The position numbers and the translations under genes were made by a program. Of a DNA stretch of 64,000 nt, positions 31,301 to 43,016 are shown piece after piece. Where the stretch lies: positions 59,050,987 to 59,114,986 of the forward strand of contig OY288259.1 of NCBI GenBank assembly GCA_958450325.1. Direction: 5' to 3'. Each line of letters begins with the position of its first letter. Within the stretch, counting starts at the first letter, position 1. A model generated the notes under the pieces. That model searched no databases. It was not told the origin of the DNA and worked only from the letters and a program-made list of their open reading frames with translations. Origin of the DNA: Agrostemma githago (taxonomy: Eukaryota > Streptophyta > Magnoliopsida > Caryophyllales > Caryophyllaceae).

Positions 31301-34300
31301 TAAACTCGGCCTAATGGGGAGAATGACTACTATCACTGTAGCAACTTGATACTTCGTAACAAAATTTTCAAGTTAAAAAACATCGCACCCCAAGGAGAAA
31401 CCAGCCTTCAACTCATGCCCTCATGCACTGACATTTGGTTTTAAAATAAAGAAACACATAGAAACAGTCAAACATGTGTTTGACCAATTATGTAGACACG
31501 GACACACATACAGACAGAGAGACAGACACGACCCAATTCCAACACCTTCTGTTTTTAAATATTTGCTACAACATTTATGTTACAAATTACATCAACACCA
31601 ACTAGTGATCTTGTAAACAAGGAAATACAATCAACAAAGGACCAATGCTACTTCCGTAGACTATCTACGGTCCATGTGCCAAAAAAGAGAGGACTGTTTT
31701 CTTTGTTTTAACTTGGTTCTTGCCTCCGCTACGTCCTATACGTGTCTACTTTTGCAGTGTCGGACATGTGTTATATCGGTTGTCACCTACGAGTTGTGTC
31801 GGGCACGCAACACCATGGTTAAGTGAAGTTAATTAACATAGGACAACAGCTATCTAGAAGCAACATTTTCCCCTTTAAAGCAAACGTGTTTCAGAACTTT
31901 GGTTCAGAAAATCGGGTCCAAAAGAATATAGTAGTACAAGTGAAAGCCTCTATGACTGCAGTGCACTTACCTTTGGGTCTTTTCCATTCAACATCTTCCC
32001 AATCTGCCGAGCCATCAAAGTCTTTCCAGTACCAGGAGGGCCATAAAGAAGCATTCCTTTTACATGCTTGATACCCAACCTGTGGAAATAATGATTTTCA
32101 TATGCAAGATTCACAGTCATATTCACATTGCTTACAGCATGATAACAGAAGTAAAATAATTACTTGCTAGTGACATGAGCTGGAAAAACCCTAGAGGCAA
32201 AAGCTCTTCGAAATATGTCTGCGAACTCCGCACTCAGCCCACCAATACCAAGTGCCTTCAAGTTGAACTCTTTCTGCCTAAAGATGTTGCTGCTAGCTGA
32301 TTCCCGTTGGTTGATAATCTGTAATGGACATGTTAAAACTATTTCTTTCACTGTTTTGATATCGTCATAATGTAAAGTATGCGACCTAATAGTGCCCAAA
32401 TTTTAAACACGGGAACTATTGCCAATAATATCTTAGCATCACATGAAAAAAACATCTAGTTCAAGAAAATCAACCTGCATCCCACTACCTCCTGCTGCTT
32501 CGAAGACAATGTATGTGTCTGCCGACAGAAGTCCTCTCTCAATACCAGCATTTTCTTGTCCCTCCACCTCAGCCTGGTTGACTGTGATAACAAAGTTATT
32601 GCCTAGGTACTCAAAAGTTGCCTTCTGTCCAACTGTTAGGATCTGAAAAAGTACAAAAATGAGCAAACATCTTTCATAAGAACACAAGAATAGAAATATA
32701 CAAGAGTGCTAATAGACCGTCTCTTTTTAGCTAAAAAAATATTTAAAATCAGCATCTCCCCATTAGATAACATCGAAATCCAAATTAGCACCAACGTATA
32801 TGGAAAAACCAAGGAGTAAAATTGGTTCAAACATATACTAATAACACAAACCATTAATTCTCAAATCATGTGGTGTGTACCAAACGACCAGTCTACCGAT
32901 AACAGATGTAGCCAAAACACATTTCAAGCACAGAGCTTCTTTTTATATGTTAGAGAGCACATTAGTTAAAGGATTCATTTTCTTAAATGGGGCCTAAACA
33001 CAAAATTATTACAAAACTTGGGTTGAAATCAAACTAATTACAGAAATGAGGTCCACGTCATCATGTTTTGAGTCGCCTATCCCTCGCTATCCGAGACAGC
33101 GAGGGGTCGACCTGTATGTTTAAGTTTCCTTCTGATGTGAAGAAAAGAAGCCCTACACTATCCCAGAGAGCGACAGGTCAATCCGTATGTATAAGTCGCC
33201 TTCGCCTCTGATGTGAGATAAGTTGCCCTCGCTACCTGAGATAGCGAGGGGTCGACCTGTACAAAAAAAGAAGCATGCATTTGAAATACAAAGTTGGCCC
33301 CTCGCTGTGTGAGACAACGAAATGCAGCTTATCTCACATCACAATACAAGAAAAAGGCAACTTAAACATACAGGCCGACCCCTCACTGTCTCGGATAGCG
33401 AGGGGCTAAGTCACATTACCCCTCAGGTAGCGAGGGGCTGGTTGACCGAACGCAGTAGGTGAGGCAGGAGCTGATGTAAGTGGCACTCTCACCCCCTCGC
33501 TATCTTTGCTGGCGAGGGTATGTCCCTCAATGTATGGGATAGCGAACAATGATGACGTAGACCCCATTTTGTAATTAGTTTGATTTCAATCTCATTTTTG
33601 TAATAACTATGTGTTTGATCCCCATTTAGGAGAAGGATTATAATTATAGGGCATCAAGAAGATGAACACCATGTACAATATTTAAAAAAGAGAAGTTCTG
33701 ATTCAATTGGAGTGGAGCAGACGACTCTAATAGAATAGAAGGATTCTAATTATATGTAAATATTCTATTCTATTAGACTCCACAACTCCAGCTATACTGA
33801 TTTCAAGCACATTTCAAGCACACAATTTGGAATTTCAATATGTTTTCAGACACATGAATACGCAGTAGCAAAGCAATAAAAAGCACGGCCGAAAAAACTT
33901 GCCTGGTCAACAAATCTCCTTTTCAGCAGTTGGCCCACAACAACAGCATCAATCTGAAAAACAAAGACAAATTAAGCAGCCTCTTCGCAAGAACTATAGG
34001 GTGCACATATGTCTAGCACAAAACTAAGTTACTTTAACACTTTATGCGAGCTCATGTACCCATGTCAGATACTTCACACTTGGACATTAGTACGACACCC
34101 CAACACTTCATTTTGGACCAAAAGTTTAGACAATTTTTCATCCAATAGCCGAGACTGACACTTGGGTACACACCCGTGTCTGGCTCTTAAAATCGAGCCT
34201 GATTAACATGGTACACAAGTATGATTATCTAATTTCAGAGACCATATGGCCAAATGCACCATAGGCAGCAAGTTTGGGTGGAGAGGAAATGACTAACCTG

Positions 34301-36796
34301 TTCATTTGCCGCCCTTGCCCTTGACACATAGTCCAATTCGAGTGTGAGTAATGCAAGAGTGAAATCTTCAGGTAGGACGAATCTGAAAGCAAGACAAACA
34401 AATCTCAAGAAAGAAGCATTATATATGTCAACAGTACATAATTCAGAATATGTACAGCCACCAAACCTTTTAACAGAAATTTTGTCTCCAGTAGAAACTC
34501 TAAGATACTTCCTTTGGATAGCATTGAGACCTATGCTCCCATTGGGTATGTCATCATGCGAAGTGCGCAGGAGTTAAGGAGGAACTTAATCCAGAAGAAA
34601 ACAGGACATGTACAGGATCAACATAGCCCAAAAGAAATAAACGGAACTTTCAAGCATGATTAAAATAATATCTTCAGAGTTCAGACTAGACACACTATAC
34701 AATATCTTCAGATTAACATGCCATAATGTTGGCTCTAGGACCAAATAGTGCCCCCCTATGGGCAACAGCCATATTAACCAAAATTAGAACCAACATTTAT
34801 TTAGCAAAAAAATGGACACCTCGATAGCAGCAGCAAAAAAAAGTGCACGCAGATCATGCTTTCAACTTTCTGATTTCTCGGACCAGTTTTGAGACTTTCT
34901 ACCTGAAAGATCTACGACTTTTGATCATGGGTAATTCCTAAGGAAATGAGTAAAATACCCTTAGTGGCCGGTCTATCTATTATCCAAACATCCATAACAA
35001 AGCTACACTGTAAGTTGAGTTCTACCAACTTCTACGGTTTTACCTAATAAAGAAGGGACCTATTAGAAGACTGTTTGGTTTTAGTCACAAAGTATAGAGA
35101 TTAAAGAGTGGTCAATTACTTTAGGAGAACCCAAAATGGGAGAGCGATCCTTGTTTTGGACTTTCGGGGACTGAAGGAGTATAATACAGAGTGGAGTCAA
35201 AGCTAGGCCTTTGCGCTAAACAAAAAATAAAGAAGCCTAACCACCACATCTATCCAACATCAAAGCTTGAAATAGAATCACGCCATCCAAATCTGAATGA
35301 CGGTCACGAAGTCCGGTAAATGCTCAGCTCCAGAACTAGTACTGTAGTACATACTAAGTACGGAGTATAGTTTAATTGACATTGTATGCTTCACATCATA
35401 ACGTGCACAAAATTGAACAGAACCTCAATAGACTAGCATTAAATTTTTATAAATGTCCTCCAAGTAAACTATAAATATGGACATTCCCAGCCTTTAAGCA
35501 GCCAAATAGCCCAAAATTGGTCCTAAACAGCTGAACTAACAGGAATCCGGGATCAAATCAATAATAGGAAACCTATTTTCCATTAACTCATCAAAAAGAT
35601 GCTGAAAATTGTTTCAAAATAGAGGAAGTCTACTTTTACCGAACATGACCAGCACCATCACGACATCAATTCATCCAAGTATGCCTTAGACAGTGTATAA
35701 TTTACTGTTTCATGCTACTTGAGTATAATCTACCATTTTATGCTTCTTACATGCAAAAAAAACGCGATAAATTTTGACATTTGCAATCTCAAAATATTAA
35801 CATGATATTAAAGAAATGATTCAAAGAAAAAACCCGTGATACCCCTAAATTAGCTAATCAGCTAAACTAAGTTCAAATCAGGACAAACTGCCAATTTTCA
35901 TTTAAGTGATTAAAACCAGCTAAAAGCCCTTCCAAATCCGCCAAAACTTCACATCATACCAGGATTGACTTAACTCAATCAGCCCCGTAACTTTGTCTAG
36001 AATGCTTATAATCTAGTGTTCTATACTTCTACGCTTCCAACATCATAATCAACAACATCAGTAACAGTATAATCAACCTACAACGCAATAATCCAATGAA
36101 AAAAAACACAATAACAGCAAAATCTACAGATCTATGCTTCTAACACAACAATTATAGCATAATCTATCGTAAAACACAACAATCCGGTGAGAAAAACATT
36201 ACAACAGTGTAATCTATAGCTCGATGCTTCAAACAGAATAATCCGACGAAAAAACACAATAACCGTATAATCTACAGCTATATGCTTTTAACATAATAAT
36301 CCTATAAAGAAAAACACGACAATTATAGCATAATCTATCGTAAAACACAGCAATCCGGCGAGAAAAACATCACAACAGTATGATCTACAGCAATGCTTCT
36401 AACAGAATAATCCGACGAAAAAACACAATAACCGTATAATCTAAAGCTCTATGCTTCTAACACAACAATCCGATTGAAAAAAAACAAGAACCGTACAATT
36501 CTACAGCTTATGTTCCGATGAAAAAGCACAATAAATCGAAAACAAATCAAACAATTAACATTGGCAACCTCAATAAAATGATGAAGATGATCATAATGAA
36601 GATAACATAAAGAAGTGATTCAAAATGAAAAAGGATATGCAATAGAGAGAACGCAAGAATCGCCGACGGATGCGAAAACAAGGCGCGATCCATTGGCGGT
36701 GAGACGGCGAACATCGGCGGAAGAACAGTAGGCGAAGTTTGTTGATACGAGATTTTTGCCCGGCGTGTTCGTCACGATCATCAGATCGTTCGCCAT
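25379..36796 (-). CDS. NSF: N-ethylmaleimide-sensitive factor (NSF), vesicle-fusing AAA ATPase, 21 exons
   Basis: Hexameric ATPase that disassembles SNARE complexes with alpha-SNAP. Exons: 36796-36639, 34562-34467, 34382-34298, 33953-33903, 32642-32475, 32318-32164, 32079-31971, 30553-30454, 30341-30286, 29793-29728, 29642-29560, 29429-29296, 28413-28203, 28016-27885, 27803-27743, 27660-27601, 27243-27185, 27092-27005, 26137-26015, 25817-25752, 25522-25379. They total 2205 nt, 734 residues, frame kept throughout. N-domain about 1-200; D1 Walker A GPPGTGKT (251-258), Walker B IIFDEID (316-322); D2 Walker A GPSGSGKT (531-538), Walker B IILDDIE (588-594). The C-terminus ends IVRY, a few residues shorter than I recall for Arabidopsis NSF. 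Intron 1 is AT-AC (U12 type); introns 4 and 10 have GC donors. The gene is divergent from NiR. Confidence 0.96.
29863..29948. mobile_element. Stowaway-like MITE in NSF intron 9
   Basis: Starts CTCCCTCCATTCTACTACG... and ends with an imperfect complement (CTAGTGGAATGGAG). The inner arms TTACACTTTCCAAA and TTTTGGAAAGTGTGAA pair well. The right end has lost the GGAGGGAG form, so it is an old copy. Confidence 0.7.
30917..31006. mobile_element. Stowaway MITE in NSF intron 7, 90 bp
   Basis: Inverted ends CTCCCTCCGGTTCTTCGGAA and its complement, TA on both sides (30915-30916 and 31007-31008). Confidence 0.88.
32976..33632. mobile_element. Non-autonomous element with long inverted ends and internal hairpin array, in NSF intron 4
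   Basis: The two ends are inverted copies over about 85 bp: CTTAAATGGGG, ATTGAAATCAAACTAATTAC, then TCCACGTCATCATG / complement of ATGATGACGTAGACC. The interior (33075-33545) holds at least six degenerate copies of a CCTCGCTATC ... GATAGCGAGG palindrome with GGTCGACCTGTA-like tails. AAGGATT occurs just outside both ends (32969-32975 and 33633-33639) as a candidate 7-bp target duplication. No transposase frame. Superfamily not recognised; MULE-like or hAT-like are possible. Confidence 0.7.
34563..36638 (-). other. NSF intron 1, U12-type AT-AC intron
   Basis: On the minus strand the intron opens ATATCCTTT at 36638 and closes with AC at 34563. A TCCTTAAC branch motif (34580-34573) lies 11 nt before the end. 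All three match the U12-type AT-AC consensus. Using it gives LSIASHDDIPNGSIGLNAIQ across the junction, in line with known plant NSF. No GT-AG alternative keeps frame. The intron is 2076 bp and contains a minisatellite. Confidence 0.93.
36040..36560. repeat. Minisatellite with ~57-bp unit and ~170-bp higher order, inside NSF intron 1
   Basis: Repeated phrases AATCCGACGAAAAAACACAA, TAACCGTATAATCTACAGC and ATGCTTCTAACA recur. A longer phrase with CAATCCGGTGAGAAAAACAT recurs about 170 bp apart (near 36180 and 36350), which is three basic units. Confidence 0.8.
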
Positions 36797-37519
36797 TGTT
36801 GTTTGTTGATTGAGCTCCAACTCGGTTTCTTCGAGAGGTATTGTGAAATGAACGATCTGTACTTCTGTAGTTGTGTTTCAGGGGTATTTCTGGTAATGAG
36901 CTGAAATTGAAAATAACCGCTCCGATAGGAACTTGCCAGGTGCCAGGCTCATGCCGACTTTGATTGGGCCATGGCCTGGGGCCTACGCACTGCAATTAGG
37001 ACGGGATGGGCTGGACTTTTCTATAGAACTATAGAAGGCAATCGGGTCTATTGGGTTGGGTTTGGGTCGGATCGCTCGAGTCGATTGGGTTCGTGCTGGG
37101 TCTGTATCTTTTTCGGGTCGGGTAGGGTTGGTTTGGATCAGTTGATCTGGAGGGTCAGGTCGGATTTGGATTGGGTTATTATCGGGTCCAGTTAATTTAT
37201 ACGGAGTAATATAACTTTGACGTTTTTCTAATAAGTTTTGTTTTTTATTATTATTATTAAAAAGTTTATTATTATTATTATTATTATTATTATTTTGTTT
37301 AATTACTTTGTCATTAAGTATAACTTAGGAAGGTAAAGACTAAATTGCTTTCATCAATTTTATCAGTTCGTGTTCAAATCAGGCTGGATTAGGTCCGATC
37401 GGTTTCAAGTGATTAATTTTTTGGGTTCTAACGGGGTGGGTTTCAAACGGGACATGTCAGGTTTTGGCAGCTATATAGAACTATCATATGCCATAAGACG
37501 GACCTATAATAGGAGGATA

Positions 37520-37660
37520 TATCCGTCATAAACTTGTAACAAGTCAAATATTATCCACATGAATAGATAAAGACAAAAGCATTTGCTATTAGTATGCATT
37601 TTAATTTTGTCTTATCTATTCATGTGAATGATATTTGACTCGTTATAGCTTTGTAACGGG
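37520..37660. mobile_element. Fold-back MITE-like repeat
   Basis: Arms 37541-37578 and 37605-37642 are inverted copies (AAGTCAAATATTATCCACAT and GAATAGATAAAGACAAAA against their complement) separated by about 26 bp. Outer arms pair more weakly (ACTTGTAAC / GTTATAGC). Confidence 0.75.
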
Positions 37661-38878
37661 TACAGGAGACTAACTGTAATAGGAGAAGTTCAACTTATAA
37701 AGAGAGATTTTCAATTGAAATGAGACAAACAATCTGATTCTCATAATATGAGACGATTTTATTTGACCAATGATTTACGTTCATATTTTTCATTGGTCCC
37801 GGGCAAGTGAGCTAGAGACTTGTGGCTCCTATGTCGGGCTAGCACTCGGATTGGATGGGCTTGGGAAAATGGGCCCAATTAGCGAGTTAGGCAGGACTGA
37901 CCCCAACTAGCCTGCCTAGCTCATCGTATTATTTAACCTATCTCCGATTTAGTACCAATACAATTCCGGAAGGAAAAATGTGAATCTGTACGGTGGGGTG
38001 ATGACTAATGACCGACCCATGGTAGACCCCAAAGAACAAGTCGTGGGAATTAGGAAGACCCCAAAGGACATTAAATTTGGGTAAATTGCCCATTGTAGGT
38101 ACCTAATTGATAGAGTATACTATGCCCAACAAATAGTCTTGGTTCTTCACCCCTCCCTTAAGCCCAACTTTTCGTCTCGTCACACACACCCATGGCTTAC
38201 CATCCCCTTTCTATTTGATAACTATTCCGTAAGTGATGATCTGACAGATATATCCATTACAAATTAATAATGAATTAAATAATAACACGGTATACGGAGT
38301 ATTAGATAGGATGGATATAAAGAGTAGCGAATTATTTATCTTTATCTAAAGTGTTATTATTTGATCCGTTACAAATTAAACTCATCACAGAAGCTCATTT
38401 AATAATATATACGACTATACGAGTACTACGTATTACCCCTAGGAAGCTACGTTAACATCCCTACTTTAAATTTTGCCACTCCCTAAATTTATCTTATCTA
38501 ATCACGTGATATTATGTGATCCATCATGATCATCACCAATTTGTAACAAATATCCATCACAAGGAAGGAATTACATTTTTTTTTTTTTTTTTTTTTTTTT
38601 TAGGTTTTCCATGGAATTGATTTTCAATATTTCCATTTTCAACCCCAATCACTACCTTACATTCTTACCCCACCATTCAATCATTTGGTAGCACATAGTT
38701 AATTAGTAGTTACTACTAATACTACTATACTACCACCACTAGAAGGCAAAGCTAAACTTGATTAATCAATCTAAACCAAAAATGACCCTTAACCCCGTCC
38801 AAGAGACCAATTCCCACATCAACATGACACCATACAGCATGAACCTACATACATACATTGTCTCCTCCTTCTTGTACT

Positions 38879-38886
38879 TATATACA
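38879..38886 (+). promoter_or_regulatory. Probable TATA box of nitrite reductase
   Basis: TTATATAC lies 93 nt before the NiR start codon, preceded by pyrimidine-rich sequence. Confidence 0.5.
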
Positions 38887-38971
38887 TATTCTACTCCTCC
38901 TACAAATCCCCTTATTGCCACACTCCCCTCTTCTCCTGTCACAAATCGTCTGAACTGAAGTGAACTAAACC

Positions 38972-41900
38972 ATGACAACGTCTTTATCGTCAGTCAACAA
39001 AATCCTAATACCAACACCAACAAGAAGTAGAAGAGCATCACCCTATTCATCATCATCAAGGGTGACGACAATAAGATGTCAGAAGAGCCAAGCGGTGGTG
39101 GAGACGGTGGCGGTGGAGGCGGCGAGGTTGGAGCCGAGGGTGGAGGAGAGGGAAGATGGGTATTGGGTGCTAAAAGAGAAGTTTAGACAAGGGATAAGTC
39201 CACAAGAGAAGATAAAGGTGGAGAAAGATCCAATGAAGTTGTTCATTGAAGAAGGAATCAATGAGTTGGCTGGTTTGAGTATGGAAGAAGTTGATGCTAC
39301 TAAACATACTAAGGATGATATTGATGTTAGACTCAAGTGGCTTGGTCTCTTCCATCGTCGCAAGAATCAATGTATGTACTAGTATTTCAAAAACTCTTCT
39401 AATTTTGTCAGTAGAATCAATTCCGAATTGGAATCTAATCTAATATTCTGTTTGACTTATAACGTGATCATATGATTTACCGAATTACTATCCATGTCGG
39501 ACGAGAATAATCATTATATTGTTATAGTCTTGGTAACAATATTGCTTATTTTGGTCAATTTCTATTTAAATGAATTTCGAAGTACAGAGTATATATTTTA
39601 ATCGTTATGACATTATAATCTCTGTCACGGTAATAATTTGCCTATAATTTGTTGAAGTCTTTGGCATAAATTTGATTAAAAGTAATCCAAGTTAATAATT
39701 TACAATTTGACTTAAAAAATAGGTTGGAGGTAGTAATAAAAAGAGTGCATGACAAATACATTTGTGATGTAAAAATCTTTGTCATTATCATTATTAAAAA
39801 AAAATGTTAAATAAAATTCTTTAAATATTTAAAATCTTCCAAATTTAGTAAAAAACTTAAAAATGGAAGTCCAAATTTACATCCGTCGACACAATTATTA
39901 CCTGCTTTAATTTTTTTTATTTTTTTTTGATATTTTAGGACTGTATTTAACATTTTCTTTACAAAAAATGAACTATACTTTTAATTCAAATCAGTTATTT
40001 AACTTTAATTAAAATACTCGTATATTTTATATAGTAACCATAAAAATGTGAAAAGTCGATAAATTGAATGGGACAAATGGAGTAACATGGTGAATGTCAC
40101 TATATGAGACATGTGGTTGGAAATTGGAAATTTGGAATGTAGGTGATGGTTTATTACGGGATTAAGACATCTTCGATTTGAAGAGGGTAATAACTGCGGA
40201 GTAATAACCAATCAATCTGCACAATTTTATTACGAACTAGATTTGAACCATGACCATGATTACACTTGATGATTTTACCATCTAAACTAGTGATTGACAT
40301 GTGAGTACGTGTAACAAAATCGATTACAATGGTGGTGTAACACAGATGGGAGATTCATGATGAGGCTAAAGCTTCCAAATGGGGTAACAACAAGTGAACA
40401 AACAAGATACTTAGCAAGTGTAATAAGGAAGTATGGGAGTGAGGGTTGTGCAGATGTAACAACAAGACAGAACTGGCAGATAAGAGGTGTGGTGCTGTCT
40501 GATGTGCCTGACATTCTCAAGGGTTTGGACTCGGTTGGTCTCACCAGTCTCCAAAGCGGCATGGACAATGTCCGCAACCCTGTTGGTAACCCTCTCGCTG
40601 GTATTGACCCTCTTGAAATTGTCGACACCCGTCCCTTCACTAACCTCATCTCCCAGCTTGTCACTGCTAACTCTCGTGGCAACACTTCGCTTACTAATTT
40701 GTATGCTCCTTTGCTCTGATCTCTCCCTGCTACACGCCTTTTTTCTATTACGTTTATATTCTATTAAGCCGGCCCATTGACGCTTGGGTCTCCATCTTTT
40801 GATGTTGGTGCAGGCCGAGGAAGTGGAACCCGTGTGTCATTGGTTCCCATGACTTGTACGAGCATCCTCACATCAATGATCTAGCATACATGCCGGCTAC
40901 AAAGAACGGTCAATTTGGGTTTAATCTGCTGGTAGGTGGTTTCTTCAGTCCTAAAAGATGCGAAGAGGCGATACCCCTTGATGCTTGGGTTTCAGCAGAA
41001 GATGTGGTTCCTGTGTGCAAAGCTGTGCTGGAAGCTTTCAGGGATCTTGGTTTTAGAGGAAACAGGCAGAAGACTAGAATGATGTGGCTCATTGATGAGC
41101 TTGTAAGTATACGACTTTACTCGAACTTAACTTTAGAAATGTTCTAAAACCATGTTACGGAACCAATTCAACGAAAACCTGATGGTTGGAGGCCCAGAAA
41201 TGTTTATACTCTCTCTGTTTCTTTGATATCTTCCACATTTCCTTTTTCAACCATTTCTTTGATTTCTTCCACTTTCCTTTTTTTCTATCACACTTCTCTC
41301 TTACCTGGGTGACCCACTTACTTTACTCCCTCCCTACTTTTACTTATTTTATTATTTTTCTTAAGAAATGTGTCACTTTTAAGGTGGAAGATATCATAGA
41401 AACGGAGGGAGTATTTTCTAACATCCTGTAAAATGACAGGGAATGGAAGGATTCAGGGCTGAAGTAGAGAAGAGAATGCCGAACGAACTACTCGAAAGAG
41501 CATCACCAGAGGACTTGGTTAAGAAGCAATGGGAAAGAAGAGAATACCTAGGAGTGCACCCTCAAAAACAAGAAGGTCTAAGCTTTGTAGGCCTCCACAT
41601 ACCCGTGGGACGTCTCCAAGCGGATGACATGGACGAGTTAGCCCGTTTAGCAGACGAATACGGGTCGGGTGAGCTCCGACTAACTGTGGAGCAAAACATA
41701 ATCATCCCAAATGTCGAAAACTCAAAGGTCGAGGCTCTTCTGAAAGAGCCTCTCCTACAGGAAAAATTCTCCCCTGAGCCACCTATCTTAATGAAGGGGC
41801 TCGTGGCCTGCACCGGAAACCAGTTCTGTGGGCAAGCCATCATTGAGACGAAGCAGCGAGCCTTGAAGGTGACCGAGGATGTGCAGAGGCTCGTGTCAGT

Positions 41901-42180
41901 AACCAAGCCTATCAGAATGCACTGGACCGGCTGCCCTAACAGCTGCGGTCAGATTCAGGTTGCTGATATCGGGTTTATGGGCTGCATGGCTAGAGACGAG
42001 AATGGGAAGCCTTGTGAAGGGGCCGATGTTTATGTCGGAGGGAGGATCGGGAGTGACTCCCACCTGGGGACACTGTACAAGAAAGCTGTGCCATGTAAGA
42101 ATATAGCGCCGGTTGTTGCAGAGATTTTGATCGAGCAGTTTGGGGCTGTTCCTCGCGAAAGGGAAGAAGCAGAGCAGTGA
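38972..42180 (+). CDS. NIR1: Ferredoxin-nitrite reductase, chloroplastic, four exons
   Basis: Reduces nitrite to ammonium with six electrons from ferredoxin, in plastids. Exons 38972-39371, 40346-40700, 40814-41102 and 41440-42180 join in frame (phases 1, 2, 0) to 594 residues, the length I recall for spinach NiR. Residues 1-35 are a Ser/Thr/Arg-rich transit peptide. Two ferredoxin-like sulfite/nitrite reductase half-domains and two siroheme/4Fe-4S domains follow. The four cluster ligands are Cys472, Cys478 (CTGNQFC), Cys513 and Cys517 (CPNSC). Signatures YGRFMMRLKLPNG, TTRQNWQIRG, GMDNVRNPVGNPLAGIDP and LTVEQNIIIPNVEN are all present. A Stowaway MITE sits in intron 3. The gene is usually nitrate-induced; I saw no clear NRE motif. 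Confidence 0.97.
41209..41411. mobile_element. Stowaway-like MITE in NiR intron 3, 203 bp
   Basis: TA-flanked. Ends CTCTCTCTGTTTCTTTGATA and the complement of TATCATAGAAACGGAGGGAG. The inner arms (CTTCCACATTTCC / GGTGGAAGATATC) also pair. It fills most of the 337-bp intron. Confidence 0.82.
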
Positions 42181-43016
42181 AGTCATTACTATTGACACTA
42201 TATATTTGTTTCTTTAAGACTGTCAAGTGCATAAAGATACATATATACAACAATTTGTTATTTGATTCTTAATCTAGGCATAATGTATGGTTCATTCATG
42301 AACTTTCCACTCTGCTTGATCACCTAAAACTTCTGCAGTGTTTTCACAGCATCGTTGATTAACACGCTCCATGAATTCGGATCAGATATGGATCTGGATT
42401 GGATCTGGATACACATCTAGCTAACTCATTGTCATTCCTCGTGACATTTCCGAATTGAAACAGTCAGTTTCCGGATTTCGTTTTATTTTATTTCATATAT
42501 CTGTAAGCTTTTGCTACATTAATAAGGTTTTATGAGTCTCTGGATTATGCAGAGAACATTGTTTACCCTCTATTATCTTCCATTTGTTCATTAATCTTGT
42601 CTTAATTGGTGTATCCTTAATTGCAGTAAACCAAATCCTGGGCTGTCAGGAATCAAACTCGTGACCACGCTGAAACATATCAACCAAAACCTTAAGCTGA
42701 TGGTTGAGGTTCAACTATTATATTTATATTCTATTACAAAGAGTTTTTAGTGAGACATGACCTAGTTGAAATAGAAACATTTCACACAGAAACCATGCAA
42801 ACGACGACGACGACAACAACAACATTACCACAGTGTCGTAAAGACTCCCGTAAATCTTAACTTCATACTGTGTGGAGTTAGATTGTACAAGTAAGTCACC
42901 TATACATGACATTTTCCTTCTAAAACTGGCTTGGAACAAAAAAATCTCAGGTCTATAAAAACAACATTTAGATTAGAATGTAAGCAAAAGACTGAAGCTC
43001 AACTTACAGGAGCTTA
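42181..43016. other. Intergenic between convergent NiR and WEB gene
   Basis: Two 3' UTRs and a possible tRNA-derived repeat at 42608-42737. No gene seen. Confidence 0.5.
42608..42737 (-). repeat. Possible tRNA-derived dispersed repeat
   Basis: On the minus strand, CACGAGTTTGATTCCTGACA resembles a B box, and AACCTCAACCATCAGCTTAA is a sequence block common in plant dispersed repeats. A diverged relative of its right end (GATTGAGGT, TTTATATTCTATTA) is found near 52125-52152. No tail or target duplication seen. Confidence 0.35.

Larger units (their letters stand above)
36797..38971. other. Shared upstream region of NSF and nitrite reductase
   Basis: Divergent intergenic region of about 2.2 kb. 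It contains a TTA/ATT microsatellite (37245-37296), a fold-back repeat (37520-37660), a T run of about 25 (38577-38602) and the NiR core promoter. A GGGTCGGGT-like rich segment at 37040-37200 is low-complexity. No gene seen. Confidence 0.55.

Noticed and set aside
31823..32071. Plus-strand ORF over NSF exon 7
   Set aside because: Antisense of the Walker A exon; the minus-strand exon joins in frame with its neighbours.
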